Below are positions 5,707-12,723 of a stretch of DNA of 23,648 nt, in pieces; the stretch's first letter is position 1, and every line of letters begins with the position of its first letter. Both the position numbers and the translations under genes were made by a program. The DNA comes from a virus. The stretch lies in IMG/VR virus record IMGVR_UViG_3300029915_000146, positions 1 to 23,648 of that record; one strand, written 5' to 3'. A model generated the notes under the pieces. The model searched no databases. It saw only the letters and a list, made by a program, of their open reading frames with translations, and had not been told where the DNA came from.

Positions 5707-5949
5707 ATGGACCTCCGATCCCGCCTCACCATGCCCATCGCTGAACTCGCCCGGCTGATTCAGGCTCGCTCCTATCCCTCGTTGCACCGCCAAATCGCCG
5801 GAAAGCTTGGGGTATCTACCAAGCGCGCCCAACAGATTGAGGCAGCGTGCAACGGGGAGATCAAGGCCACCTGGTTGCTGGGTCTGGAAACGCCTCCCGT
5901 GGATCCTCATCCTTCCCCCTCCACGGAAACCAAAGTGGTGGACGCTTGA
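5707..5949 (+). CDS. Cro/YdaS-like helix-turn-helix regulator
   Basis: The 80-aa protein has an HTH-like core over about residues 28-60 (LHRQIAGKLGVSTKRAQQIE, then ACNGEIKATWLLGLE), followed by a disordered Pro/Ser/Thr tail. The size, the position as first gene of the rightward operon and the divergent leftward operon fit a Cro-type regulator that binds the operators at 2686-2706 and 5690-5697. It acts as a DNA-binding repressor by family analogy. It could instead be the phage repressor, since no CI-like gene with a peptidase or multimerisation domain is present here. The start is set by the promoter spacing. Confidence 0.7.
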   Translation: MDLRSRLTMPIAELARLIQARSYPSLHRQIAGKLGVSTKRAQQIEAACNGEIKATWLLGLETPPVDPHPSPSTETKVVDA

Positions 5950-6179
5950 GCCGCAGGATCGAACGCCACGACCAGGCCCAGCTTTGGGCCAACGGGGCGA
6001 TGTTTTACCCATTCACGCACACCCACCGGCCCCAAAAAGGCCAGTTCCATAAGCGTTTGAAACGCTCGCACCCTGCCCCTCTCCCGGCTGCCCCCGGGAA
6101 AGGGGTTCTCTCCGCTGGGGACGTCTCCCGACGTTCTTTCTCTAGTTTTCACTATTCAACATCTGGTTTGAAAGGGTAG
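5946..6179 (+). CDS. Possible small basic protein (TTG start), uncertain
   Basis: An open frame of 77 aa starts at a TTG that overlaps the preceding stop as TTGA, beginning SRRIERHDQAQLWANGAM. An ATG at 6000 would give 59 aa. The product is rich in His, Arg, Pro and Ser and shows no domain. It fills a 232-bp gap that otherwise holds only GC-rich weak hairpins (for example around 6076-6102). The lack of a good ribosome site and the low-complexity content make this call weak. Confidence 0.3.
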   Translation: MSRRIERHDQAQLWANGAMFYPFTHTHRPQKGQFHKRLKRSHPAPLPAAPGKGVLSAGDVSRRSFSSFHYSTSGLKG

Positions 6180-6181
6180 AA

Positions 6182-6364
6182 ATGACAACCCAAGCAAAGG
6201 GTGCTTCGACCAAGGAACAAGTCCATCCCTATTCGATCAACGCTCGGAAAACCCTGAACAACCTAATCGCCGCGCTCATTGATGAGGCACTGGGCTGCCA
6301 CGACATGCTGCTCTGCATGGCCGGCATGGAAGGCATCACCTCTATCGTGCTGGAGGCCGTATGA
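6182..6364 (+). CDS. 60-aa hypothetical protein
   Basis: It starts MTTQAKGASTKEQVHPYSIN with GAAAGGG about 6 nt upstream. A helical second half (NLIAALIDEALGCHDMLLCM) follows a polar N-terminus. The stop overlaps the next start as ATGA. I do not recognise the family; gene overlap and codon use support it. Confidence 0.6.
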   Translation: MTTQAKGASTKEQVHPYSINARKTLNNLIAALIDEALGCHDMLLCMAGMEGITSIVLEAV

Positions 6365-6570
6365 ACCTCCCGGCAATCAACAGCCTCCAGGAGGCCATCC
6401 ACTACCTGCAGCTGGGCCACGACGGCACCGCGCTGACCCATGTGGACGTGGCCCGGTCCCTCCTGCTCCCCAAGATCTACGAGCGGATCCCCTACAGTGG
6501 TCCTCCCGAGAACGACCCCAACCGCTCCGAAGCGGACCGTGACGCCTGGCGCGCCGCAAGGAGGGCGTGA
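6361..6570 (+). CDS. 69-aa hypothetical protein upstream of primase
   Basis: It starts MNLPAINSLQEAIHYLQLG and ends with a basic RDAWRAARRA. It is mainly helical with no visible motif. The start overlaps the previous stop (ATGA) and the stop overlaps the primase start (TGATG), so it is translated in a coupled series. An in-frame AAGGAGG inside its last codons serves as the ribosome site of the primase. Function is unknown. Confidence 0.62.
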   Translation: MNLPAINSLQEAIHYLQLGHDGTALTHVDVARSLLLPKIYERIPYSGPPENDPNRSEADRDAWRAARRA

Positions 6571-7433
6571 TGGGCTACTCCCAAATCTGGGCCCTTGACC
6601 TGTGGGACGCTGGCTACCAGGTGGTGGTCGCGCCCCTCAAGGGCAAGCGGCCCACCATCGCTTGGAAGAAATACCAGACCGAGCGTGTGCCGCGGGAACA
6701 GGTTGAGGAGTGGTTCGCCCAGGGCGAGCACAACCTGGCCCTCATCTCCGGAACCATCTCTGGCACCGTGGTGGTCGACGGCGACAGCGCCGAGGCCTGC
6801 AGCTACATCGAATCCCTGTGCACGCCCACCATGAAGGTCCTCACCTCCAAGGGCGCGCACTACTACTACCGGCACCCGGGCGTCCGGGTCCCCAACTCCT
6901 GCCGGGTGGTGGACGATCCCCCCATCGATCTCCGGGGCGACGGCGGCCTCACTATCGGGCCCGGGAGCCTCCACGCCTCCGGGGTCTACTATCGGCTCCC
7001 GGATGACACCGACCTGGTCAGCGTCCAGGATTTGCCGCCCTTCGACGTGGACTGGTTCCCCATCCAGCAGGCCAAGGAGACCGCCTTCATCCGGCCCATC
7101 CTGCAGTTTGGGACGCCGGCGCAGAAGGATTCCTACGAGCAGGCCGCCCGCTACGTCTCCAAGGTGCCCGGGGCAGTGCAGGGGGCCGGCGGCGACAGCA
7201 CAACCTACATCCTCGCCTGCCGCCTGGTGCGCGGGTTCAACCTCGCCGACGACGAAGCTCTGGACCTCATGCGCACTTGGAACCAGGGCTGCACGCCCAG
7301 CTGGCCCGACGAGGACCTGGCCGGGAAGATCAAGCACGCCCGGGCCTACGGTACCGGGGAATTCGGGTCCATGCTCGCCAAGGCTAAGCCTCGGCTCATC
7401 GGGGGGCTTCTATGCTTCGGGTGGCCGTCATGA
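6570..7433 (+). CDS. Bifunctional DNA primase-polymerase (prim-pol)
   Basis: The 287-aa protein matches the prim-pol (archaeo-eukaryotic primase superfamily) pattern. The DxD metal site is DGD at residues 70-72 in GTVVVDGD, the S-x-G-x-H type motif is TSKGAH (92-97), and the third acidic/nucleotide motif is IDLRGDGGLTIGPGS (119-133). A helical C-terminal part (about 190-265) resembles the accessory domain that follows in phage prim-pols. It would make primers and extend DNA at the phage origin together with the helicase encoded next. AAGGAGG lies 5 nt before the ATG; a GTG 3 bases earlier is also possible. The stop overlaps the helicase start. Confidence 0.85.
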   Translation: MGYSQIWALDLWDAGYQVVVAPLKGKRPTIAWKKYQTERVPREQVEEWFAQGEHNLALISGTISGTVVVDGDSAEACSYIESLCTPTMKVLTSKGAHYYYRHPGVRVPNSCRVVDDPPIDLRGDGGLTIGPGSLHASGVYYRLPDDTDLVSVQDLPPFDVDWFPIQQAKETAFIRPILQFGTPAQKDSYEQAARYVSKVPGAVQGAGGDSTTYILACRLVRGFNLADDEALDLMRTWNQGCTPSWPDEDLAGKIKHARAYGTGEFGSMLAKAKPRLIGGLLCFGWPS

Positions 7434-8632
7434 CCAAGGTCACCGGGTTTGAAGTCGACCCCGGGTCGATGGAGGCCCTGCCACGGGTCAACATCTTCGG
7501 GGCCGGTGAATTCCTGGACGCTGACCCACCGCCCATCGTGTGGCTCATCCCAGGGCTTCTGCCCCTGGGTGTGCCCACGGTTATGGCGGCGCAGGGTGGC
7601 CTGGGGAAATCCTTCCTGGCCCTGCAGATGTGCATCGCCATGGCCACAGGCAAGGGCTTCCTGGACTACGCCCCCCAGGCCCCCTGCGGCGCCAGCTACT
7701 TATCTTTGGAGGATGGCAAGGACACGATGCACCGCCGGATCCGCTCCATCGTCCAGCTCTACCGGGAGATCGGCGAGTGGACCACCGAAGACGACCGGAA
7801 CTTCCGGACGCACCTCACGATCATGTTCGTGAACTGGAGTTCCGAGGGCGCCACGTCCTTCCTGCCCGACCTGATGCCCAACCTGCACCTCCTGATGGAC
7901 ATCTATGAGCAGCGCAAGATCCGGGCCGGCATGATCGTCATCGACACCCTGGCCCGGGTCAGCGACGGGGACGAGAACACCGTCCAAGGCCTGCGCCCGG
8001 TGCTCAACGCCTGCTCCAAGATCGCCGACCGCGGATGGACCCCCCTGGTTCTCCACCACGTCGGAAAGGGCCAGGACGGCGCCAAAGTGAAGGACAAGCC
8101 CACCCTGGCCGACCGGATGAGCACCGAGTGGATCCGTGGCAGCTCGAGCATCCCTGACAACTTCCGGTGCGCCCTGCAGTTCGCCAAGGTGCGCGAGGAC
8201 GAGGCCGAGCCGGCCGGGATTGACCCCGAGATGGCCCGGAACAGCCAGACCCTGGTGTTCGGCTGCACGAAGTTCAACGGCGGCCCCAGGGGCGACTGGC
8301 GCATCTTAAACCAGGATGATCACGGCCGCTGGTCAGCCGCCCATGACTCCGTCCAGATCCTGGCGAAGCTGAGAGGCTCCAAGGCCGTGGCGGCGCTGAC
8401 AAAACAGGATGAGGTCTTGGCCGAGCTGCTCGAGATGACCCGGCTCGGAGGTGACCCCGACCTGGTGAAGGTGGCCGAGTTCCATTTCCAAGACCGGAAG
8501 GATCCGAAGGCCTCCCTTAGGCAGGCGATTTTCAAGCTCCGCAATGCCGGATTTATCCAAAAAAACAACTACGCGCTGACCGTTACGGGCCGTGCGCGGG
8601 TAGTAACGCTCGAAGGGAATGGGAATGCTTAA
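7430..8632 (+). CDS. RepA-like replicative helicase (RecA-fold AAA_25 ATPase)
   Basis: The 400-aa protein has a Walker A AQGGLGKS at residues 54-61, an acidic strand YLSLED (90-95) and a Walker B GMIVIDTLARV with D172. A polar HH motif follows in LVLHHVGKG. This is the layout of hexameric RepA/DnaB-like helicases of plasmids and phages. Residues from about 320 on form a probable winged helix (SLRQAIFKLRNAGFIQ). It acts in strand unwinding at the origin, next to the prim-pol. The ATG at 7430 overlaps the primase stop as ATGA; an upstream in-frame ATG at 7412 is less likely. The gene ends in the iteron cluster. Confidence 0.85.
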   Translation: MTKVTGFEVDPGSMEALPRVNIFGAGEFLDADPPPIVWLIPGLLPLGVPTVMAAQGGLGKSFLALQMCIAMATGKGFLDYAPQAPCGASYLSLEDGKDTMHRRIRSIVQLYREIGEWTTEDDRNFRTHLTIMFVNWSSEGATSFLPDLMPNLHLLMDIYEQRKIRAGMIVIDTLARVSDGDENTVQGLRPVLNACSKIADRGWTPLVLHHVGKGQDGAKVKDKPTLADRMSTEWIRGSSSIPDNFRCALQFAKVREDEAEPAGIDPEMARNSQTLVFGCTKFNGGPRGDWRILNQDDHGRWSAAHDSVQILAKLRGSKAVAALTKQDEVLAELLEMTRLGGDPDLVKVAEFHFQDRKDPKASLRQAIFKLRNAGFIQKNNYALTVTGRARVVTLEGNGNA

Positions 8633-8855
8633 TTATGCGCAAACAAACAACTTGATGTGCTGTTTTGGGCGTAACGCCCGTGGCCCCGTTACTCCCAATT
8701 TGAACCTAGTAACGCTCCCTGGAGAAAAAATGAATAAGCCTAATTATTTCAATACTTTATCTAAGCGTTACGGGATAACGCTACGACATAACGCGCCCGT
8801 AACGTTATCCGTTACTCCCCCCCCTTTAGGGGGGGGTAAGGGTAACGGGGTAACG
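8581..8855. repeat. Iteron cluster GTAACG/CGTTAC, putative replication origin
   Basis: Ten exact copies of GTAACG or its complement occur at 8581, 8603, 8671, 8687, 8709, 8766, 8799, 8810, 8842 and 8850, with further one-base variants at 8775, 8788 and 8803. About 0.1 would be expected by chance. One copy is centred in the palindrome GGGCGTAACGCCC (8667-8679). The stretch 8630-8765 is distinctly AT-rich against the GC-rich background, as for a melting region. The site lies directly after primase and helicase genes, the usual place for a phage origin. An operator array is the alternative. Confidence 0.65.
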
Positions 8856-8870
8856 TTGGGGGGTTTGTGA
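8730..8870 (+). CDS. Possible 46-aa protein across the iteron region
   Basis: GGAG and AAAAAA precede an ATG at 8730, and the stop overlaps the nuclease start as TGATG. The product starts MNKPNYFNTLSKRYGITLRH and then becomes a low-complexity Val-Thr/Pro/Gly run dictated by the GTAACG repeats and a C8/G8 stretch. The frame is also open back to 8619. It may be translated merely to couple to the nuclease gene. No function can be assigned. Confidence 0.4.
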   Translation: MNKPNYFNTLSKRYGITLRHNAPVTLSVTPPPLGGGKGNGVTLGGL

Positions 8871-9454
8871 TGCCTGTCTACCCCCCCACCTCCCCCCTTG
8901 TCCCCTTCGGTCTCGGGGTCGTCCTCGACGGTAAGAAATCCAAACGCAAGGGACCCACCCCCGAGGGCAAGCTCCAGAAAGCCCTGGTTGAATACCTCAA
9001 GCTGCTGCCCTGGGTCGCGAAGCTGAACCGGCACAACGTCGGCATGGCCTGGATGGGCGGGAACGCCAAGACCGGCTATCAGGGGCGCCCGGTAAAGTTC
9101 TGCGAGAACGGGCACTCGGACCTGTCCGTCGAGGTCAAAGGCTCGCCCATCGTGGTCTGGATCGAAACCAAAGCACCTGGTGCGCGCCCCTCTGGTGCCA
9201 AGGGCCGGGCCCACTGGGCGGAGCAGGAGGCGTTCCTGGACCGCAAGCGCTCCGCCGGCCACCCTGCGTTCTTCTGCTCCGCCGGAGAGATCCTCCGCGC
9301 CAACCTGTTGCGACACGGTCTCGCCGCTCCTCGCGTCTGCGACCTGGCCGAGGCCATGACGGTCGCCGGAACCCACCGCGCCACCGTGGCGGCCTTCCTA
9401 CGCCGCATGCGGGAGGCATTCTTCGAGGTTCCCATCTCCAGGAGGGCGTCATGA
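8870..9454 (+). CDS. VRR-NUC family nuclease
   Basis: The 194-aa protein shows the PD-(D/E)xK core of VRR-NUC nucleases: an N-terminal helix with PEGKLQKALVEYL (31-43), GHSDLSV with D84, and VVWIETK with E99-x-K101. A QEAFLDRKRSAGHPAFFC helix-strand (about 119-136) completes the fold. Members cut branched or flap DNA. In phages they lie near replication or packaging genes and are thought to resolve junctions before packaging. The start overlaps the upstream stop as TGATG; the GTG 3 bases earlier is an alternative. It sits between the origin and the terminase genes. Confidence 0.82.
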   Translation: MPVYPPTSPLVPFGLGVVLDGKKSKRKGPTPEGKLQKALVEYLKLLPWVAKLNRHNVGMAWMGGNAKTGYQGRPVKFCENGHSDLSVEVKGSPIVVWIETKAPGARPSGAKGRAHWAEQEAFLDRKRSAGHPAFFCSAGEILRANLLRHGLAAPRVCDLAEAMTVAGTHRATVAAFLRRMREAFFEVPISRRAS

Positions 9455-9669
9455 TCAGCCTTTCGATTCAGCCCTGCATCTGCGGTGGTTCCTGCCTGGT
9501 GGCCCAGGAGATCCTGCCCGCCGAACCCACCAACTGCTTCGTGAATATGGCCGTGTGGGTCCAGCGGGTTCGCCACGAGCCCGTGCTCCACCTGGACGTT
9601 AACCAGCTGCACCACATGCACGATCCCATCGTGGCGGCGTGGAACCGCCTGCAAAGGAAATCCCTATGA
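9451..9669 (+). CDS. 72-aa hypothetical protein
   Basis: It starts MISLSIQPCICGGSCLVAQE with a CxCxxxC group at residues 9-15 that could bind a metal. The rest is a short helical part with HLDVNQLHHMHDP. The start overlaps the nuclease stop (ATGA) and GGAGG lies just upstream. The stop overlaps the next start (ATGA). The family is not recognised. Confidence 0.6.
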   Translation: MISLSIQPCICGGSCLVAQEILPAEPTNCFVNMAVWVQRVRHEPVLHLDVNQLHHMHDPIVAAWNRLQRKSL

Positions 9670-9926
9670 GTTTCGAACCCGCTGGAAATTATCATCAGGG
9701 CGAATGTGTGGTGCGCATCCGAGACCGAGCCCGGCTCGAGGTGGTGGGCCCCTACTGGTTCGGCAAGACCGACGAGGACCTGGTGGTCTGCGTCACCAGT
9801 TACGAGCCGCTGATCTTCGAGGCCTACCGCATCCGCGAGATCAGGCCCCTGGAGACCGACGACGTGCAGGACTGGCTATTCGTGGTCAGCCAGGGACGCA
9901 CCCACCAGCGCAAGGAGAAGCCATGA
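9666..9926 (+). CDS. 86-aa beta-rich hypothetical protein
   Basis: From MSFEPAGNYHQGECVVRIRD to the end the sequence is mostly short strands, such as ARLEVVGPYWFGKTDEDLVV, ending in a basic tail RTHQRKEKP. I prefer the ATG at 9666, which has AAAGGA upstream and overlaps the previous stop as ATGA, over an in-frame ATG at 9639. No domain is recognised. It ends in the start codon of the small terminase. Confidence 0.6.
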   Translation: MSFEPAGNYHQGECVVRIRDRARLEVVGPYWFGKTDEDLVVCVTSYEPLIFEAYRIREIRPLETDDVQDWLFVVSQGRTHQRKEKP

Positions 9927-10252
9927 CCCACAAAATAGGGGAATCTACGGCGAACAAGGCAAAAGCTGCCGGGAACCGGGGCAACGGCCGAAAAAAGGGA
10001 GTGCCCAATAAGGTCACCAAGGCACTCAAGGATGCGATCCTTGGTGCCCTGGAGGAGGCAGGAGGCGCTGGAGGATCCCAGGCTTATCTCCTACGCCAGG
10101 CGCGGAAGAAAAACCCCATGGCCTTCATGGCGCTGGTTGGCAAGGTGCTGCCCCTGCAAATCACCGGCGAGGATGGCGGGCCGCTACAGGTCAAGCACAT
10201 GAGCGACGCCGAATTGCTGGCCATCATCGCGAACGCAAAGCAGCATGGCTGA
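9923..10252 (+). CDS. terS: Probable terminase small subunit
   Basis: The 109-aa protein has a basic Gly/Lys N-terminus (NRGNGRKKGVPNKVTKALKD, about 16-35), a central helical part and the ending SDAELLAIIANAKQHG. Proteins with the GRKKGVPNK motif directly before large terminases are common in phages. By position they would recognise the packaging site and load the large subunit; that assignment is inferred from context rather than from a diagnostic motif. The start overlaps the previous stop (ATGA) and the 3' end overlaps the large terminase by 8 bases. Confidence 0.65.
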   Translation: MTHKIGESTANKAKAAGNRGNGRKKGVPNKVTKALKDAILGALEEAGGAGGSQAYLLRQARKKNPMAFMALVGKVLPLQITGEDGGPLQVKHMSDAELLAIIANAKQHG

Positions 10253-11771
10253 CCGTGCGGCGCTGGAGTTGGCCGCCTACGCCGCCCTCGAACTTGCGCA
10301 GCGTGCCAAGCGCTGGCGGCCCTACCCTGGGCCCCAGGGCTTGGCCATGCAGAGCGAGGCCGATATCCTGTTCTATGGCGGGGCGGCCGGCGGAGGTAAG
10401 ACGGATCTGCTACTGGGCACGGCCCGGTACCTGCACAACCGCTGCATCATTTTCCGGCGCGTCTCACCATCCCTACAGGGGATCATCGACCGCTCCAAGG
10501 AGATCTACACCCAGGCCGGGGATGGCACACTGGACAACTACAACGCCGGCCACAGCCGGTGGACCTTGGATGGGCGGCTGATCCGGTTCGGTTCGATCCA
10601 ATACGACGCCGATGTGACCGACTACCAGGGCCAGCCCTACGACCTGTACGGCTTCGATGAGATCACCGAGTTCACCGAGAATCAGTTCCGCTTCGTGACC
10701 GGCTGGAACCGCACCACCCGCCCCGGCCAGCGCTGCCGCACCATCTGCACCGGCAACCCGCCCACCGACAGCGACGGCGAGTGGGTGTTGACCTTCTGGG
10801 GGCCGTGGCTGGACCCGAACCATCCGCACCCGGCCCTGCCCGGCGAGCTGCGCTTCTACACCACCATCGCAGGCAAGGACGTGGAATGCCCGAATGGGGA
10901 CCCGGTGGAGGTGGACGGGGAGATGGTCAAGCCCCTGAGCCGCACCTTCATCCCGGCCAAGGTGCAGGACAACCCGGCCCTGATGGCCAGCGGCTACATC
11001 GCCCACCTGCAGGCCCTGCCGGAGCCCCTGCGCTCCAAGATGCTCTACGGAGACTTCCAGGCCGGCCGTGAGGACAACGCCTACCAGGTCATCCCCAGCG
11101 CCTGGGTTGAGGAGTCCATGGCCAGGTGGGAGAAGACCAAACAGCCCAAGGCGCCCATGACCGCCATCGGCGTGGACGTGGCCCGCGGTGGGAGGGACAA
11201 GACCTGCTTGGCACCGCGCTGGCTGCACTGGTTTGGCAAGGTGCACGCCGTTCCCGGCGCCAGCACCCCAGACGGCGCTGCGGTGGCCGGCCTCACCCTG
11301 GTGCATGCCAAAGACCGTGCCCAGGCCGTGGTGGATGTGATTGGCGTGGGTGCATCAGCCTACGACTTCCTGAAGACGAACGAGGCCGTGCGCGCGCTGC
11401 CCTACAATGGCGCCGGTAAGAGCTGGCGGACCGACAAGAGCGGCCAGTTGCACTTCATCAACAAGCGGGCGGAGTCCTACTGGCTGCTCCGGGAGGCGCT
11501 GGACCCAGCATCGCAGCTGGACCTATGCCTGCCGCCGGACTCGGAGCTCAAGGCGGACCTGTGCGCGCCCCGGTGGAAGCCTACGCCCACCGGGATCCTG
11601 ATTGAGCCCAAGGAAGACCTGGCCAAGCGGATCGGCCGGTCCCCAGACAAAGGCGACGCGGTGGTGATGTGCTGGGCCGCGCCTGGTGTACCAACAGAAG
11701 AAGAACCCCAGGAAGACCGCTTCCCGGGCATGGACCAGTTCACCAACGGAGGTAGCGGATGGCTGCGATGA
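10245..11771 (+). CDS. terL: Terminase large subunit (packaging ATPase-nuclease)
   Basis: The 508-aa protein has the standard length and order. The ATPase domain carries Walker A GGAAGGGKT (45-53) and Walker B YDLYGFDE (D138, catalytic E139), with a TGNP coupling motif at about 169-172. The RNase H-like nuclease domain has D311 in GVDVARGG, D364 in VVDVIGVG and D471 in KGDAVV. It pumps DNA into the prohead through the portal and cuts the concatemer. The product of 9923-10252 is its likely partner. The start overlaps the terS stop and the end overlaps the next gene. All catalytic acids are present. Confidence 0.95.
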   Translation: MADRAALELAAYAALELAQRAKRWRPYPGPQGLAMQSEADILFYGGAAGGGKTDLLLGTARYLHNRCIIFRRVSPSLQGIIDRSKEIYTQAGDGTLDNYNAGHSRWTLDGRLIRFGSIQYDADVTDYQGQPYDLYGFDEITEFTENQFRFVTGWNRTTRPGQRCRTICTGNPPTDSDGEWVLTFWGPWLDPNHPHPALPGELRFYTTIAGKDVECPNGDPVEVDGEMVKPLSRTFIPAKVQDNPALMASGYIAHLQALPEPLRSKMLYGDFQAGREDNAYQVIPSAWVEESMARWEKTKQPKAPMTAIGVDVARGGRDKTCLAPRWLHWFGKVHAVPGASTPDGAAVAGLTLVHAKDRAQAVVDVIGVGASAYDFLKTNEAVRALPYNGAGKSWRTDKSGQLHFINKRAESYWLLREALDPASQLDLCLPPDSELKADLCAPRWKPTPTGILIEPKEDLAKRIGRSPDKGDAVVMCWAAPGVPTEEEPQEDRFPGMDQFTNGGSGWLR

Positions 11772-11998
11772 GGCGCAAACCATACACCGAGCGCGGCATC
11801 ACCCGTGTGCCCTGCACCAGGTGCGGCCGGCCGTCTTCGGCCCAGTGGCACCTGGTGCCCTGCGCCTGCCCAGAACTACAGCGGTGGGTTGGCCTCTGCC
11901 GGGCCTGCGACGTGAAATTGAATGCCCTGGTCATGGGCTGGTTCAAATTTGATGGCCGTGATGCGCTCCTGGCCGCCTATACGAGGGGTGACGCATGA
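11759..11998 (+). CDS. Small CxxC zinc-finger protein
   Basis: The 79-aa protein has VPCTRCGRP (cysteines near 18 and 21), a lone Cys pair in VPCACPE, and GLCRACDVKLN (near 46-49), so one zinc site made of two CxxC pairs is likely. I recall phage proteins with the same frame (KPYTERGI, CxxCG, CxxCDxxLN) close to terminase genes; they resemble degenerate HNH or zinc-ribbon folds and are uncharacterised. GGAGG stands 6 nt before the ATG at 11759. A second ATG at 11768 overlaps the terminase stop as ATGA and is possible. Confidence 0.72.
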   Translation: MAAMRRKPYTERGITRVPCTRCGRPSSAQWHLVPCACPELQRWVGLCRACDVKLNALVMGWFKFDGRDALLAAYTRGDA

Positions 11999-12249
11999 TC
12001 GCAGCGCTGAATGAGGCCATTGCTGGCAAAATCGGAATCGAGCCAGCCACCGTGTCTGAGGTCATCCGCCTGTTGGAGTTGTTCGGCCTGGTTGAGCCTG
12101 GTGCCATGGATCGGTCTAACCGGGACCTTCGGATCTACGAATTGCGGGCCCAGATGACCGAGGAGGCCATCGCGGTCCGGTTCGACCTGGCACCACGGCA
12201 TGTGCGCAGGATCGTTCGGACGCAAATGGCCCTCCGGAGAGTGATTTAG
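11995..12249 (+). CDS. Helix-turn-helix protein, possible late regulator
   Basis: The 84-aa protein is all helical. The C-terminal part RNDLRIYELR-type to RHVRRIVRTQ (residues 42-76, with MTEEAIAVRFDLAPRHVRRI) forms a clear HTH like those of Mor-type activators or sigma-region-4 fragments. It probably binds DNA. Its place after terL and before the lysis cassette would suit a late regulator, but that is inference. It starts on the previous stop (ATGA). A 54-nt structured gap follows, the first real gap after a long run of overlapping genes. Confidence 0.65.
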   Translation: MIAALNEAIAGKIGIEPATVSEVIRLLELFGLVEPGAMDRSNRDLRIYELRAQMTEEAIAVRFDLAPRHVRRIVRTQMALRRVI

Positions 12250-12279
12250 GGACACGCCTATGTCCTAATGCAGACATGA

Positions 12280-12303
12280 GGCTTGGGTCTGGAGACCCGA
12301 GCC
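12280..12303 (+). promoter_or_regulatory. Hairpin holding the ribosome site of the lysis gene
   Basis: GGCTTGGGTC (12280-12289) and GACCCGAGCC (12294-12303) pair over 10 bp, with one G-U pair and a TGGA loop. The GGAG ribosome site is in the loop and the ATG begins at the first base after the stem. No U-run follows, so it is not a terminator. It probably restricts translation initiation. Upstream, TTAGGGACA (12246-12254) can pair with TGTCCTAA (12261-12268), and ATGTC (12260-12264) alternatively with GACAT (12273-12277). Confidence 0.55.
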
Positions 12304-12723
12304 ATGCTGATTTACCACATCCCTACCGGAGCATGGACCCACGAAGACGGCTCGCCGCTGTTGGATGCCAATGGTGTCGCGGTTGTGGGCTGGGCAGGAA
12401 ACAACAGCAACCCCCTGAACCCCAATGGCATCAAGGGCAAAAACAACCCCGCCATGTGTGGGGTTCGCTGTATTGGGCCCCTGCCGACCGGCGATTACAC
12501 CATTGGTCCCTGGCAAGCTCAGCACGGCAAACTTGGGCCCATGGTGGCCGAGCTAATTCCGGATGCCTCGAATGACATGCACGGGCGCTCTGGCTTCTTT
12601 ATCCACGGCGCGGCTTCCGGCGCCCTGCACGGCCAGGAGTCCGAAGGCTGCACCGTTCTGGAGCACACCCCGCGCCAGGCCGTGAAGGATTCCGGTGATA
12701 CCCGCCTTCGGGTGGTCGCGTGA
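12304..12723 (+). CDS. L,D-transpeptidase-fold cell-wall enzyme (DUF2778-like), probable lysis protein
   Basis: The 139-aa protein has the small YkuD/DUF2778-like signature: HGRSGFFIHG (residues 93-102) followed by SEGC (113-116), giving a probable catalytic His101 and nucleophile Cys116. The preceding beta-rich part includes PTGDYTIGPW (61-70). Such enzymes act on the stem peptides of peptidoglycan. In this place, followed by membrane and spanin-like genes, it is most likely the endolysin or an accessory murein hydrolase. There is no signal peptide, so export would need a holin. An in-frame TTG at 12283 lies inside the hairpin, so ATG 12304 is preferred. The substrate is inferred. Confidence 0.72.
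   Translation: MLIYHIPTGAWTHEDGSPLLDANGVAVVGWAGNNSNPLNPNGIKGKNNPAMCGVRCIGPLPTGDYTIGPWQAQHGKLGPMVAELIPDASNDMHGRSGFFIHGAASGALHGQESEGCTVLEHTPRQAVKDSGDTRLRVVA

Noticed and set aside
6492-7337. Minus-strand open frame of 281 codons opposite the primase
   Set aside because: It is antisense to the prim-pol gene with its conserved motifs and shows only shadow-like composition.
8817-8836. C8/G8 hairpin as an intrinsic terminator
   Set aside because: The stem is followed by TAAGGGTAACG on the plus strand and has no U-run on either side.
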